Shown here piece by piece: positions 23,869 through 35,711 of a DNA stretch of 64,000 nucleotides (its first letter is position 1; the number at the start of each line of letters is the position of its first letter). The notes beneath the pieces were generated by a model that was not told the origin of the DNA, did not search any database, and saw only the letters and a program-made list of their open reading frames with translations. This DNA comes from Irpex lacteus (taxonomy: Eukaryota; Basidiomycota; Agaricomycetes; Polyporales; Irpicaceae), in the NCBI GenBank assembly GCA_001986395.2, contig MQVO02000004.1, positions 558,001 through 622,000 of the forward strand, read 5' to 3'. Position numbers and translations under genes: made by a program.

Positions 23869-24516
23869 ATGGTATGCCCATTCCCTCTCTCCCCCTCACC
23901 TCACGCGCTGACCATGTCACTGGATCGTCCGAACGCACAAAAGATTCCACGAATACAGACACGAGCTCTAGGAGCAATCTCACCTATCGATACCACCGGC
24001 AACTCTGTCTACGTTACCGCCCCCCTCTCTCCCTCCGGACGACCGCGCACCAATGCCGCACTCATGCAAACGTCGATCCCTCCGACCGAAATAGTACCGC
24101 GCCTCTACATCTCCGACCTCTCAATAGCGGAAAACCCATCGGCCATGGCCCACCTCGGAATCACGCACGTCGTGTCCGTCATGCGCGGCACCGTCAACCT
24201 CCCAGCGACACCTGTACCCCTCTCGTGGCTTCAGATACCTATCACCGACAATCCGTTCTCGGAGCTGGCAGAGCACCTCCCCCGAGCGGTGCACTTCATC
24301 TCCAGCGCAATGCAGGACCCTCGTGCGCGAGTCTTGGTGCACTGCGTACAGGGTATTAGCCGGAGTGCGAGTGTGGTGTGCGCCTTCATCATCAAGGAGT
24401 GGAATTACACTCCTGCGCAAGCCATACAGTTTGTCAAAAGCCGACGGCCACACGCTGAGCCAAATCCTGGATTCGTCTCCCAACTCGGCGAGTACGCAAA
24501 CTCGCTGAGACGTTAG
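23869..24516 (+). CDS. Dual-specificity protein phosphatase
   Basis: A single open frame encodes about 215 residues, or about 200 if MSLDRPNAQK at 23914 is the start. The C-terminal ~145 residues form a dual-specificity phosphatase domain: IVPRLYISDLSIA, GITHVVSVM, the general-acid Asp in ITDNPFSEL, the P-loop HCVQGISRSASVV (HCxxGxxRS with catalytic Cys) and KSRRPHAEPNPGFVSQL. The N-terminal ~65 residues are Ser/Pro-rich and unconserved. It probably acts on phosphotyrosine and phosphoserine/threonine, as atypical DUSPs of the DUSP3/DUSP12/DUSP22 kind do; the substrate is unknown. All catalytic residues are present. Confidence 0.85.
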   Translation: MVCPFPLSPSPHALTMSLDRPNAQKIPRIQTRALGAISPIDTTGNSVYVTAPLSPSGRPRTNAALMQTSIPPTEIVPRLYISDLSIAENPSAMAHLGITHVVSVMRGTVNLPATPVPLSWLQIPITDNPFSELAEHLPRAVHFISSAMQDPRARVLVHCVQGISRSASVVCAFIIKEWNYTPAQAIQFVKSRRPHAEPNPGFVSQLGEYANSLRR

Positions 24517-25514
24517 TGTGCATTTGGCGGTCAATATGGCCGTTGGCAGATTAACAAAAATAGCGAGGTGGGATGGAGGGTGGGCGGGGCTGCGGTTGCT
24601 CAGTGTCGTGTGGACGTGACATCCGTCGAGGCACTCTACCAAGAAGGACTTGTCGAGGCACTGATCTTCCACGTCACCTCACTTCAATGATCTACACCTG
24701 GTCTACGTCCTTCAGCCGTCATCCTGCACGATGTCAAGTCTAGTTGACTCGACTCAGCCAACCCCCACGACAACTGAACACAGACCGCCAGCCTGCGATC
24801 TACCCTGCATCCATACTTCGTCCCGCCCTTACACCGCCCCCACCCGCCCGTCGAACATCGGACGTGGCAATGGTGGCATGCCTGCAGCCTGACAACGGCA
24901 AGTACTGCATGTCCAGGTCCTCGTTTCAACATCACTATCAAACCTACCTCGGTAACCTCGTGTCGACCCTATCATATATCATCTTTGACCTGGAGTGCCA
25001 TTGACACAAACATCATTCCTGCTGTTCGTGGAACCTCACCATTACTTGTCACTTGTGTGGATTGGTACTATACTCGATGAAGTTATTATTCTATCGTACC
25101 CCCATGCGCTCCTCCCCATACCACGCTTCACACACGCCTTGGAGTTGTATTTATGCCTGGCTATCTCTGCCAGATAGAAATTTATTGGGCGTGTATGTTC
25201 CTCCAATTATGCTAAGGCCGCTATCTTACTTGAAAAGCGTTTCCGAACATGCAGAATTAAGTTCCCTCAACCCGGTCAAACCCCAAAGCAGCGCTGAATT
25301 GTAGTAATACCGTGTATCGATTGCTAATGAGAACCCGACACGAAATGAACCGACAAATGAGAAGTGATAGATTTACAACATTAATATAGTCCAGTGATAC
25401 ATACGGACGGAAAGAGAAGGCAGGTCGATGGCTGATTATGATATTACAAGGAGTCAATTCCAAAGGAAGCATTGCTGGTTGGGTATAACGAGTTCCAGCT
25501 CGTCAGACATCTCA
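24517..25514. other. Intergenic region between convergent genes
   Basis: 1 kb with no recognisable gene, RNA or repeat. Confidence 0.55.
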
Positions 25515-26580
<1,066 letters not shown>

Positions 26581-26958
26581 TGCAAGTCCGGCTTAGGAGA
26601 TCGGCAGTGATTGAAGTATGTTATGTGCTTGGAAACGAAGCTCTTCAAGGTGATCGCCACAGAACAGTGAATTTCTTGGAAGTCCGGAGGTTACAGTGCT
26701 ATCAAAGCCTGTGAGTAATACACGGGTGATGATGGTTGAGAGTAGAAAGATGGTAAGAGGGGAGAAGGGTACGCAGGTGTGTTGTACTTGGTTTCAGCTG
26801 AGCGCATGAAAGCCTCACTGCACTGCTCCAAGGGACCCAAGGTACACTCAGCGTTTATATCACGTGCCTCTACGGATATTTCCGTGCCGCTCAGTTCCTT
26901 TAGTCGTCGCGCACAACGACCACGACCACTCCATACGTTACCGACACTATCCTTCACC
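26581..26958. promoter_or_regulatory. Shared divergent promoter, Rab and ATP synthase epsilon
   Basis: 378 bp separate the two start codons. No clear core element was recognised. Confidence 0.5.
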
Positions 26959-27514
26959 ATGAGCACGACTTGGCGAGGCACATTCACGTATGATTTTATT
27001 CTGTTTGGTTTATTCAAAAAATCACTAAATCATATCGCAGTTTCAACAAGTACAGCCAGATCGCTGCACGCGCCCTCCGTCAATCCCTCAAGGAGACTGA
27101 GCGTGTCGCCGCCGAGAAGCGTGGCTCGACAATCTTGAGGTACCAGCAGTGGAAGGATGGCCAGGGTGGCCAGCAGGTTCGTCTTTATTCTTACTTTGTT
27201 CGATTACTTTGGCCATGTCTCTCCATCCCACCGCTATCTGTTTTCGCCAAGCATGCTCTTTACGACACTCCCCGAAAATACAAGACTATGTCTCATACAG
27301 ACACGTTCCTCTGAGAACCCGAGTTCGTTTCCGGCATTCTCGGGTATGAACTCTGAGGATCTTTCTCTGCGTTTTACTTTCACTTGTTCACTTGTGACCC
27401 GCCATGTGCGGTGCCAAGTCAAGCATGCTTACTGACCATCCTGCTTCTGCATAGGTCCACTTGAACCCCCCTGTTGAGAAGAAGGGACCAGCTCCGGGAG
27501 CCCCGACCGTTTAA
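26959..27514 (+). CDS. ATP15: ATP synthase F1 subunit epsilon, mitochondrial
   Basis: Three exons encode about 75 residues: MSTTWRGTFTFNKYSQIAAR, then ALRQSLKETERVAAEKRGST and a tail VHLNPPVEKKGPAPGAPTV. This short protein with an N-terminal W, an IAARxxRxxLK helix and a basic middle is the mitochondrial epsilon subunit of the F1 central stalk (not the bacterial epsilon). As in other species there is no cleavable presequence. The first intron is short. The second (27177-27454) is 278 nt, about five times the local norm, and could host something else. The mature protein is slightly longer than in yeast because of the C-terminal tail. Confidence 0.85.
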
Positions 27515-28521
27515 ACACCCCGTGTACCTCGCATTTCGTCACAAAATAGAGACATCGCGCTGCTTGCATAACATTCATTTTACTACCGGTCTTCAGACCA
27601 CACTCGTGCCAGTCCGAACACCGCAAGTACAGCTCAATGGGGAAAACTTTGCTATGTTGTTCTTTTCCATCTACACATGCTGCCGCTTCCCTGCCCCCTC
27701 CCAAGCAATAGTGACCGACAGATGCTGCGGTGTCATTCAGCAGTTTGTTTGCTCGCCGGCGGCGTCTGAGCTTATCGGCATCTTCAGGTGTTCTTGCTTG
27801 ACGGTACGTGTTCCGTGCTCATCATGCGATGCGGCCTGGCCGTACGAACGTGTCGATGCTGTGAATTCCAATTGAGAAGCAGCGTAAGCGACCTTCTGCA
27901 CTTGTCCTGATATTAACTTGAAAAATTCGGCAGCGCATCATAGACATGGTCATACGGAATTTCTTTCGTCTTTCTTGAGTAAGGAGGACGTGAGTGGTGT
28001 CCGAAAAGTGCTCGTTATGTCGACGGACCACGGCTTGGGGTTAGGGTCCGATGGTCCACGCAAGGTCCACGAGGCACTCTATCCCCTTTGCAGGGCATTC
28101 TCGCCACCGATGCGAATATCCACATTGACACTTCAATTCAGGCAGACTGTGCAACTATATTCGTTGTACGTGAGCACCGCAGATTTTTCCGCCTCGTGAA
28201 TCATAAACGAGGCCACGGTGTGCTCTCTGAGGGTGGCGAAAGCGGGCGAGGTGCGTCTCCGCGGGACCCCCAAAAAAGGAAGGCGATATCTCTCACGTGG
28301 CGGGTCGCGGTTTTTTGAGTTTTATAGCCAACGGCGTGCCCCTTCCTCTCCGCACTCTGCAATCGCATTCTCGCTGCTCGTCGTCGTCGACTTACCTTTC
28401 AACACCGACCAGTCCTTACTCTCCTACCTAAAGTACGTCTCGGGCGGGGCGATCGTCGAAGCCCTGATATGTCGCGCGTCTCGGCTATTCTGACTTTTTC
28501 TGTTATCAGAACAAATCGAAC
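27515..28521. other. Intergenic region, no gene seen
   Basis: 1 kb of leader and trailer sequence for the neighbours. No supported frame. Confidence 0.55.
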
Positions 28522-29461
28522 ATGTCCGGCCGTGGTTGCTTCAAGTGTGGTGGTTGTGAGTACCTGCTGTGTGCTGCTGCAGTCGTCTTATATATGTTTT
28601 CTGACCTGGACGTACCCTCACAGTCGGCCACCAGGCTGCCCAGTGCACAAAAGCCTCTCCGCTCTGGTACGCAGATCTCCGCAGAACCCTCCCGGTCAAA
28701 AAACTTGTGCTTACTGATCTCGATTGTTACTTGCAGCTACAACTGTACATAAGTCGTTTGCTATGTCTCTCTCACACCAACTTAATCCATCGTAGGCGGA
28801 GGCGAGGGTCACGTCTCAAAAGATTGCACGTCTGAGCCCAAGCCCAAGACGTGCTTCAAGTGCAACGAAGTCGGCCATCTGGTGCGTCTTCCTAATCTAG
28901 ATGCGATGGCTTCGCGAGCTTCTTTCTAATGCACCATGTTTTCAGTCGAGAGAATGCCCCAACGTTGCCTCCACCACCTTCAACTCGAGCAGCAGTACCG
29001 AATGCTACCGCTGCGGTCAGACTGGTCATATCGCCCGCGCCTGCCCCGAGGCAGGTGGTAACACCCGCGGCGGACACTTTGGCTCCTTCAACAACTCGTC
29101 GAAGACCTGGTGAGTTTATTGATCTTTGATCCGACGAAGAGATGCTCAGTTTATGCCTTGTAGCTACACTTGCGGTGGACAGGGCCATTTGAGCCGTGAT
29201 TGCGTCCAGGGACCAAAGTGCTACAACTGCAACAGCGTTGTAAGTACCTTCACACAGCCGCTACATCGCGATATGCTTAACAGCCTTTTACAGGGTCACT
29301 TGAGCAAGGACTGTGCTCAGCCCCAGCGCCGTGCTTGCTATACCTGTGGTAATGAAGGGTGCGTTCTTCGATTCACGATAAGCTTCACGCCGGCTGACTT
29401 GGTCCAATACAGACATGTCGCAAAAGACTGCACTGCTGCTCCCGCTGTTACTGCTGCCTGA
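28522..29461 (+). CDS. GIS2: CCHC zinc-knuckle nucleic-acid-binding protein (CNBP/Gis2/Byr3 type)
   Basis: Several short exons join to a protein of seven CCHC knuckles: CFKCGGFGHQAAQC, CYNCGGEGHVSKDC, CFKCNEVGHLSREC, CYRCGQTGHIARAC, CYTCGGQGHLSRDC, CYNCNSVGHLSKDC and CYTCGNEGHVAKDC. A Gly/Ser/Asn-rich linker separates knuckles four and five. Seven knuckles is the number in CNBP, Gis2 and Byr3, which bind single-stranded G-rich DNA and mRNA and associate with translating ribosomes. Introns fall inside or between knuckles. The start MSGRGCFKCGG is the usual one. The stop is the TGA at 29459. Confidence 0.9.
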
Positions 29462-29863
29462 GCGTCCCCTCTGCTTTCTCCGGGGCGTCTGTATTGCTTT
29501 CTTGGTCGCTTGTACATAGGTTGATGATGAGGTACACCCACCGCTCTGTATCATTGCTGTCCTGCATCTTGCTCGCCCTGCCCTTTGTATTTGATAGTAC
29601 TTGTCAGCTCATCTACAGTACTCTTTTTTTCTTGCTATCGTTATAAGCTAGTGTGACTTTAAAACATGAGACACTCGCTTTCGCGGCCAGACTTCTCTCG
29701 AGCGCCCCAGGCAGAAATGGCTCCTGACGGCGGTGTTCCGGGCAGCGCCGGTGAGCCAGTGATGATTCGGGCATTTCCTACGCCAGCAACTGACCTCCAT
29801 CATCGAGCTCATCCCTCCCGCCTCTGCCTCCTCCTCCCCTCTCGTTAAATCCCGACGCTCAAC
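29462..29863. other. Intergenic region, no gene seen
   Basis: 400 bp with the trailer of the CCHC gene and the promoter of COX IV. Confidence 0.55.
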
Positions 29864-30702
29864 ATGCAAGCTTTGCGCCTGGCGCGTCCTCGTCTCGCTC
29901 TCCGCACCGCCAACGTCGGCAGTGCCCGCTGGATCGCAGCGACCGCCAACCAGGCCAGTGCCGCCGCCGTTCACCCAACCACTACCACTGCCGCTTCCGC
30001 CATCCCCTTGTCCAACGTCGAGGCTCAGTGGGAGCGCCTCTCTCCTGAGGAACAGCTTACCGTCCACCAGCAGCTGGAGGAGATCCAAAAGAAGGACTGG
30101 ACGACCCTCTCCATTGACGAGAAGAAGGCTGGTGCGTTTTTTTCCACCTCGCACATTTGCCTCAGTGTAGTCGCATTCGCGTCCCGACACGTCTGTCGAC
30201 ATCTGGTGCTCGTGTGTATTCTAATATCGTGCATTTCGCTGACAAACTGCTCTTGTATGCGCGTCCATATCCAGCCTACTACGTCGCGTTCGGTCCTCAT
30301 GGCCCCCGTGCACCCATAAACCCACCCGGTACCGCCCTCAAGATCGCCATCTGGGTCGCAGGTCTCGTCGGTGTCGCCGGTGCACTGTACGCTACTGCTC
30401 GTGGCATGGGTGAGTCTCCACGCTTTCAAACATACAACATGTCGCAATAGGCGCATGCAGGTTAATTTGTATTTGTCCCTAACCTAACTCCGCTCCCACC
30501 CGTAGCACCACCACCTCCCAGGACTATCAACAAGGAGTGGGAGGAGGCCTCCAACCAGCGTGCCCTCGAGCAGAAGGCCGACCCTATCACTGGTGTGTAT
30601 CCCATTCACTGAACTCTTATCTGCCTGTCGCTCACTGTGACGGATGATGTAGGTATCGCCTCGGAAGGCTACTCAGGCAAGGGCTTCGTCACACACAAGT
30701 GA
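29864..30702 (+). CDS. COX5: Cytochrome c oxidase subunit IV (yeast Cox5 homologue)
   Basis: Exons join to about 170 residues. MQALRLARPRLALRTANVGS is a typical Arg-rich mitochondrial presequence. The matrix domain contains IPLSNVEAQWERLSPEEQ and QKKDWTTLSIDEKKAAYYVAF. The GPHGPRAP motif precedes a single membrane helix (ALKIAIWVAGLVGVAGALYA). The C-terminal tail faces the intermembrane space and ends in GFVTHK. This order is the fungal subunit IV family. The splice after KKA rebuilds the conserved AAYYVAFGPHGPR. The subunit is nuclear-encoded and acts in the inner mitochondrial membrane. Residue count and topology are normal. Confidence 0.9.
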
Positions 30703-31148
30703 GCTCCCTGCGCTCTTTTCTTTAGAGGAGACAGAACATGGATTAGACCATCGGAAAGGGGCTCTCTCGCGTCGAATTTGTAGTGCTAAAAGAGGATGGT
30801 ATATAATCGCCATAGCTTACGCTCTACCTTTTTTCTTCAATACCGAACTCTTCGATACACTACCCCCCTCGCTCGCTGTCTGCTCTACCAACAACAATAA
30901 TTCTACCTTTGTTCTCTTATCAAAGCAATGCATCTCTGTATGCGTTATCCGTTATCGCTCTTTTCTGCTTCAACCGGTGCAGTTGAGGCAGATGTGGGAG
31001 CGAATGCTACGTCACGATGCACAATTGCCTCGCCAACGAAATCTCGGGCATCACATGTGGGACCCGCTTCCACAATGACCTTCCTTCGGAGACACCGATA
31101 ATTAAGGGCGGAAAGTGCGTGGGATAGCAATACATAATACAGAATTCA
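30703..31148. other. Intergenic region between convergent genes
   Basis: 446 bp holding the two 3' regions. No gene seen. Confidence 0.55.
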
Positions 31149-32409
31149 TTACAAGCCCTTATCCTCAGCCTTCTCCTTCCCCTTCTCATCCTTCTTCTCC
31201 TCACCCTTCGCATCCTTCGCATCCTTATCCTTCGACTTCTCCTTATCCTTCACCTTATCCTTCCCCTCCTTCCCCTTCCCCTCCTCCTCCATCTCCGCCC
31301 GTCCAATCGACGCCTTATTATCCACCAGCGCATGCAACGCAATCACAGCCCTCAACAAACTACTCAAATACACAACCAACAACTCGTCGTTCGTCGTCGA
31401 CGCGAAACTCTGCGTCGTCTCCTGGTTCGACAGGTCCGGCAGGAGGTTCAGCGCGTCTTGGAGGTAGTACGCTATTTGGTGGTTTACCGGCATCTTGCCG
31501 GCGGCGACGTCGACGAGGTACTTTTGGATGTCGGACAGTCGCGATTGGAGGCCACGGAGGGAGGCGAGTTGTTCGGAGACGCGGGTGGAGAGGGTGGTGG
31601 TCGTGGAGTCTTTGATGTCGCGGAGGAGGTGCTCAACGCCGATCTCTTCTGCTTCTTCTGCTTCGATGGCGGAGGGGACGTGGAGGAAGGTTTTGCGGGT
31701 TTCTGTGCCATCCTATACCAGTGATAAGAATATAGGACGTGGAAGTAAAACATGAGCAACATACGTCTTTGATTTCTTCGACGGCAAAGTACGCGTCTGT
31801 AGGGATACCGACTGTCTGTGGTCGTACGTCCACGATGACCATCACAGGTCGTGCAATATAACGCTTCAAAAGGTCATTGATCTCCTGGTCCGACGCTCTA
31901 AGTTTAGGCCCCGTATGGTACCACCCGATCATCTTCTCTCTCGCTAAACACCATTGCCACCACGAAGGAACATACTCGTTAGTACCGCATCGCACATACA
32001 TACGAGCGAACTCACCCACCGTTGACCTTCTTGAACATCTCCCACATCCCTTCAATGTAGTTGTGGTCCAAGAACCATGTCTTCGGGTCTCTCTCGTCCT
32101 CCTCGAAGGGGATACCGAAGGAGTTGGCGACGTTTACTGTCTTGCCGTTGTCTTGTCCGAGGAGTACGCCGATTACTCGTTTGTTCGAGGCGCCACGTAG
32201 TGTACGTGCATGGTGGTCTGCTACTGATAGTAGCACAAGAGGGTGTACGACTGTATGTATGACGCGTTAAATTTGTAGTTTAGTGTCTCAAGGAAGGTAA
32301 GCATACCGACTGTTGTGCCGCTGAGCGCTGTTAGCTGTTTACAGAGTTAATTTTATAGCGATTATTCTAAAGATAAACTATTCACCTGTTCTGTAGTAGT
32401 TGCGACCAT
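31149..32409 (-). CDS. RPN8: 26S proteasome lid subunit Rpn8 (Mov34/PSMD7)
   Basis: The start MVATTTEQ is encoded by a short first exon; two more introns follow before [18 protein letters not shown]. The MPN domain has [28 protein letters not shown] and [11 protein letters not shown]. The JAMM zinc-binding pattern is incomplete, as in all Rpn8 proteins, so this is the inactive MPN partner of the deubiquitinase Rpn11. The C-terminal half holds the dimerisation helices ([18 protein letters not shown], then [18 protein letters not shown]). The tail is an unusually long Lys/Glu/Asp-rich run of about 55 residues with repeated KDK units. The protein acts in the proteasome lid. Confidence 0.93.
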
Positions 32410-33662
32410 TCTGAAACCAGAACAGCGATGAGAATAAAGAACAGACGAGGTCGCGAATGCAAGTATAGAAATGAGCGCGGCGCGTACGCGTCCTCGCACT
32501 GCACCCTTTGTTTGTCCTTGTTGTCCAACGCCTTCGAGGCGTTTCCCTTTCCGGCCAAGGGCGCTTCCATAGTCATCCTCTCTTCCCGAACTTCGTCACC
32601 TCGAAATCCGCCTCGACACATCAATATGCATCAATCCGTAGTCCCAGGCTACGGCTACGAAAGTGACGCTCTGGCTGTGGGTGGAAAAGTGAGAGGATGC
32701 GGCCATCATTTTCCTTTCCCACTGTATGTTTCATGACGCATTTGAACATGTCGCCTGCATCACAGGTGTACAGACGGATGGCACGGTAAATAGCTAGTCA
32801 TCTGGTAAGCCACCTTTCTAGTCATGTCTGTTGTTTTTACACTCAAGCTACATGCAATGCGTCATGTCGCCCGCAGGCCACGGTTATTCGGCGTGCCTGA
32901 CCCTTGCATCAATCCGCAAAACGCTTGTCAATGGCAGTGTTCCAGGAAGTTGTAACGAGGGAGGATGGTAGGCACACGTAAAGATGGCAATGGTTCGAAC
33001 TTCGCAGCGACATGTCGTTACTCATCTCCTGCGCTCCGTCGCGTGCAGGGAGAAAGAAAAAGCCTGGCCGTCGTACTTTGCCAATTTGCCAAGCGCAAGA
33101 AGTGTGTTGTGCGCCTTTTGATGGCGCATGCCAGCGGCCAGAGGACATTCGCCTCGTGTTGGTCGGGACGCGTCGGCAATCGCTCTTCAGAAACTAAACC
33201 TCACGGCGGAGACACGGAGACACAAGTGGGGTTACCTTACCAAGTGTGACGTGGTCTAACTGGTAATATCCTGTCCTGGTGGCAGCATCGGGTGTCCCTA
33301 CTGCTCTGCAGTAGGCTGCGGATGGGCAATTGTGCACTGATAGTGGCCACTTCTTAGCTAAACTGACACCTCCGGACATGTCTACGAAGTTGCCTGTTCT
33401 GCCGACGCTCTCTTGAAACAGCAAAGGCTAACCAGCGATGGCAGCTTCGTCACAAACCCGCAGTAGCCCATCCCAGTGCGGAATCGGCGGTCTATGGGCA
33501 AGAGCCGACCATGCTCAATCGGTCACAGACTGGTACGCGCCCGAGTCACACTCGCGCCCTTTCCGAAACGAGTCGGGTCTCTGCCTCGTGTATGTCCCAT
33601 TCCCACTATGAATCAATTCGTCCGTACACAAGACGCACCCGTTTCACGCCTGTCACGCCAGG
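32410..33662. other. Intergenic region, no gene seen
   Basis: 1.25 kb including the Rpn8 promoter and the upstream region of the small gene. The motif GTACGCGCCCGA at 33533-33544 is shared with the promoter of the paralogous small gene. Confidence 0.55.
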
Positions 33663-33669
33663 TATAAAA
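33663..33669 (+). promoter_or_regulatory. TATA box of the small gene at 33800
   Basis: TATAAAA lies 137 bp before the ATG and is followed by a CT-rich leader, the same arrangement as before the paralogue at 15244. Confidence 0.6.
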
Positions 33670-33799
33670 GACGGCTGCGGCATGGTTGGTTCTTGTTAGC
33701 TCCCCCGCCCTAAGCGTTTGTGCTGCACCTCCACTCTCCCGCTCCCCTTCTGCGGGTTATTCTTTCGCTTTACTTCTTGTTTGCGGTTCGTTTCTCGGG

Positions 33800-34385
33800 A
33801 TGTCTCATAATGATGCAGTTGAAGTCGAGCGCGACCTCGATGACGCCGGATCCTCGACTTCCCATGTGACCTTCCGTCCGCCATATTCACCCTACGATCT
33901 GCCCGACGACTTTGTCCCGTTGTATGCTGGGCGCACGCCGAACAGCCTGATAGTAAGTCCTATCTGTGATGCGCTTCCTACACGTCGCAGAACGTTGACT
34001 GATCATGTCTTCCAGCGGACAGTTGGCAACAGCAACTTCAACTCATCCGCATCATCGCGGAAATCGCGTCGGTCCAGCTTCGCATTGGTGCGTAGACGTG
34101 CAGGTTGCCAACATACATCGTGATGCTTATACTAGATGTTTGTTCGGCAGTCTGATATCTTCGAGGACGATGAAGTCGAGATCGAGATCCTGCCACCTGA
34201 TGCCCCGGCACAGCGCAAGACCTTGAGGCGCAGCAAGTCATGGCAAACTCTCCAAGCCACAATCACTGTACGTTCATATATTCATGATATTGCATCTGTT
34301 TGCCGAGCGGTGTTTTCTGACGTTTGGATTGTGCACTGTATAGTGGATTGTGAAACGTTTGAAGACTCCACAGGAGGGCCACTGA
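33800..34385 (+). CDS. Small protein of unknown function, paralogue of 14521-15244
   Basis: Exons 33800-33952, 34016-34087, 34151-34267 and 34344-34385 give 127 residues with no frame break. I do not recognise the family. The N-terminus is acidic (MSHNDAVEVERDLDDAGS) and runs into a Pro/Tyr-rich segment, VTFRPPYSPYDLPDDFVPLY. Exon 2 ends SRRSSFAL and exon 3 opens SDIFEDDEVEIEILPPD. A basic stretch (RKTLRRSKSW) precedes the short last exon WIVKRLKTPQEGH. Motif order, exon phases and splice positions match the gene at 14521-15244, although overall identity is low. The RRSSF...SDIFEDDE junction could be a regulated phospho-acidic motif; this is only an inference. Confidence 0.68.
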
Positions 34386-34953
34386 ATCATTCAACTTTAT
34401 TCAACTTAAGCACCAAAAACTAGAATATCAGCACGTCGGGCCTCTGGGTGTGACGATACAAACCTCGACAGATGATGTATTTGCAGGGAAGGAACGGAAC
34501 CGTCGATGGCCTCTCGGAGAAACTGTAGCATTACCATTTCCGTCTCACTCTCGTCGCTCGCTCTCAAGATTTCTGCTACTTTACGTCAGGACACAGGCAT
34601 GCTCCTGCGTCTTGTTCGCCGTCGATCCGCGTTCCATAATCTTCCACGTCCGTGTACCATAGCAATAGCTCGGAACCCATACGCATACGTACAACATACC
34701 TATTATTAGCGTAGCACCATCCACTCTTTTCATAATATGATGCATCCATCCTCGCATACATAGTCAACGGCGTTCATAACTTATTCTATTTAATCAAACC
34801 TTATAGCCATCAGAATTCATTCATTTCGTGACTTCCATCATCAATATCCGAGTTCGTGTCGGCGTGCTGGATTAATTAGGAAATAGGGGCGCGGGAAAAT
34901 TGCCCGACGTCGTGCGCTCCGTCCAAGTCCATAACACACGCCGTGTCACTTGC
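34386..34953. other. Intergenic region, no gene seen
   Basis: 568 bp with no supported frame. Confidence 0.55.
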
Positions 34954-34968
34954 ATGTCACGTCACACC

Positions 34969-35413
34969 ATGTCTTTCCTCCGTGCACTACAGCGACCTCG
35001 GCTCCTCAACGTCTGCTGTCGGCCAACAAGGTCGTTTGCCAGCGCAAGCAGACCAGCATGGCAAGAGGCAGCTGTACCCGCTGCAAAGCCAAAATCTGCA
35101 GACTCTGACAGTACGTTCATGCACTGGCATGGCATAATGCAACGAATTGAACTGACATGTTGTATTTGCACACATAACAGAGACACCAAAATCCTCATGT
35201 GCAGAGGGAACTGAGCTCGTCGGACTGAAATGGCTGAAAGACCAGGGACCTGTGATCGCCAAGGCGGACGACGAGTATCCTGACTGGCTATGGACGCTGC
35301 TGCAGCAGAAGCAGCTTCCTGATGACGGTCCTGGAGGGTTGGCCGAGAAGAAGAAATTGAGGAAGCTGAATAGGCAGAGAATACGAGAGAAGAACTTTAT
35401 GTCTACTCAGTGA
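34969..35413 (+). CDS. MRPL37: Mitochondrial large-subunit ribosomal protein mL54
   Basis: Two exons, 34969-35110 and 35181-35413, give 124 residues; an in-frame ATG at 34954 would add five. The N-terminus MSFLRALQRPRLLNVCCRPT is a mitochondrial presequence. The mature part has SSCAEGTELVGLKWLK, then DDEYPDWLWTLL and a basic C-terminus KKLRKLNRQRIREKNFMSTQ. This combination is the mL54 (yeast Mrpl37) family. The ATG at 34969 has the better context (CACCATG). The protein is imported into mitochondria and joins the 54S subunit. Confidence 0.85.
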
Positions 35414-35711
35414 AGGTACGTGATGAGTTGTGAGGCCGGTGTATTGCTGCTTGCTCATGGGTGGTCACTTAGACTTGTGCTCTGTCGTGCTGCCCATTTG
35501 GTTTTCTTGCTTTCATCCACAGTTTACCTCACGAATATAATTCTAATACCACAACAAACTAATGTGCAATGCTTCGTATGGTATCAGGTTTGGAACGCAC
35601 GACCGATTGAGAAGGTATGACAAGGACACAAGGTCTAACGTCTAATCTCTATCAAAATATTGTTCCAAGAAACCACCGTCTACTGATATTACGCCACTCA
35701 TCGAGGACCTC

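Noticed and set aside
31115..31724. Pro/Ser-rich plus-strand frames of up to 166 codons
   Set aside because: They are the antisense of the Lys/Glu-rich tail of Rpn8.
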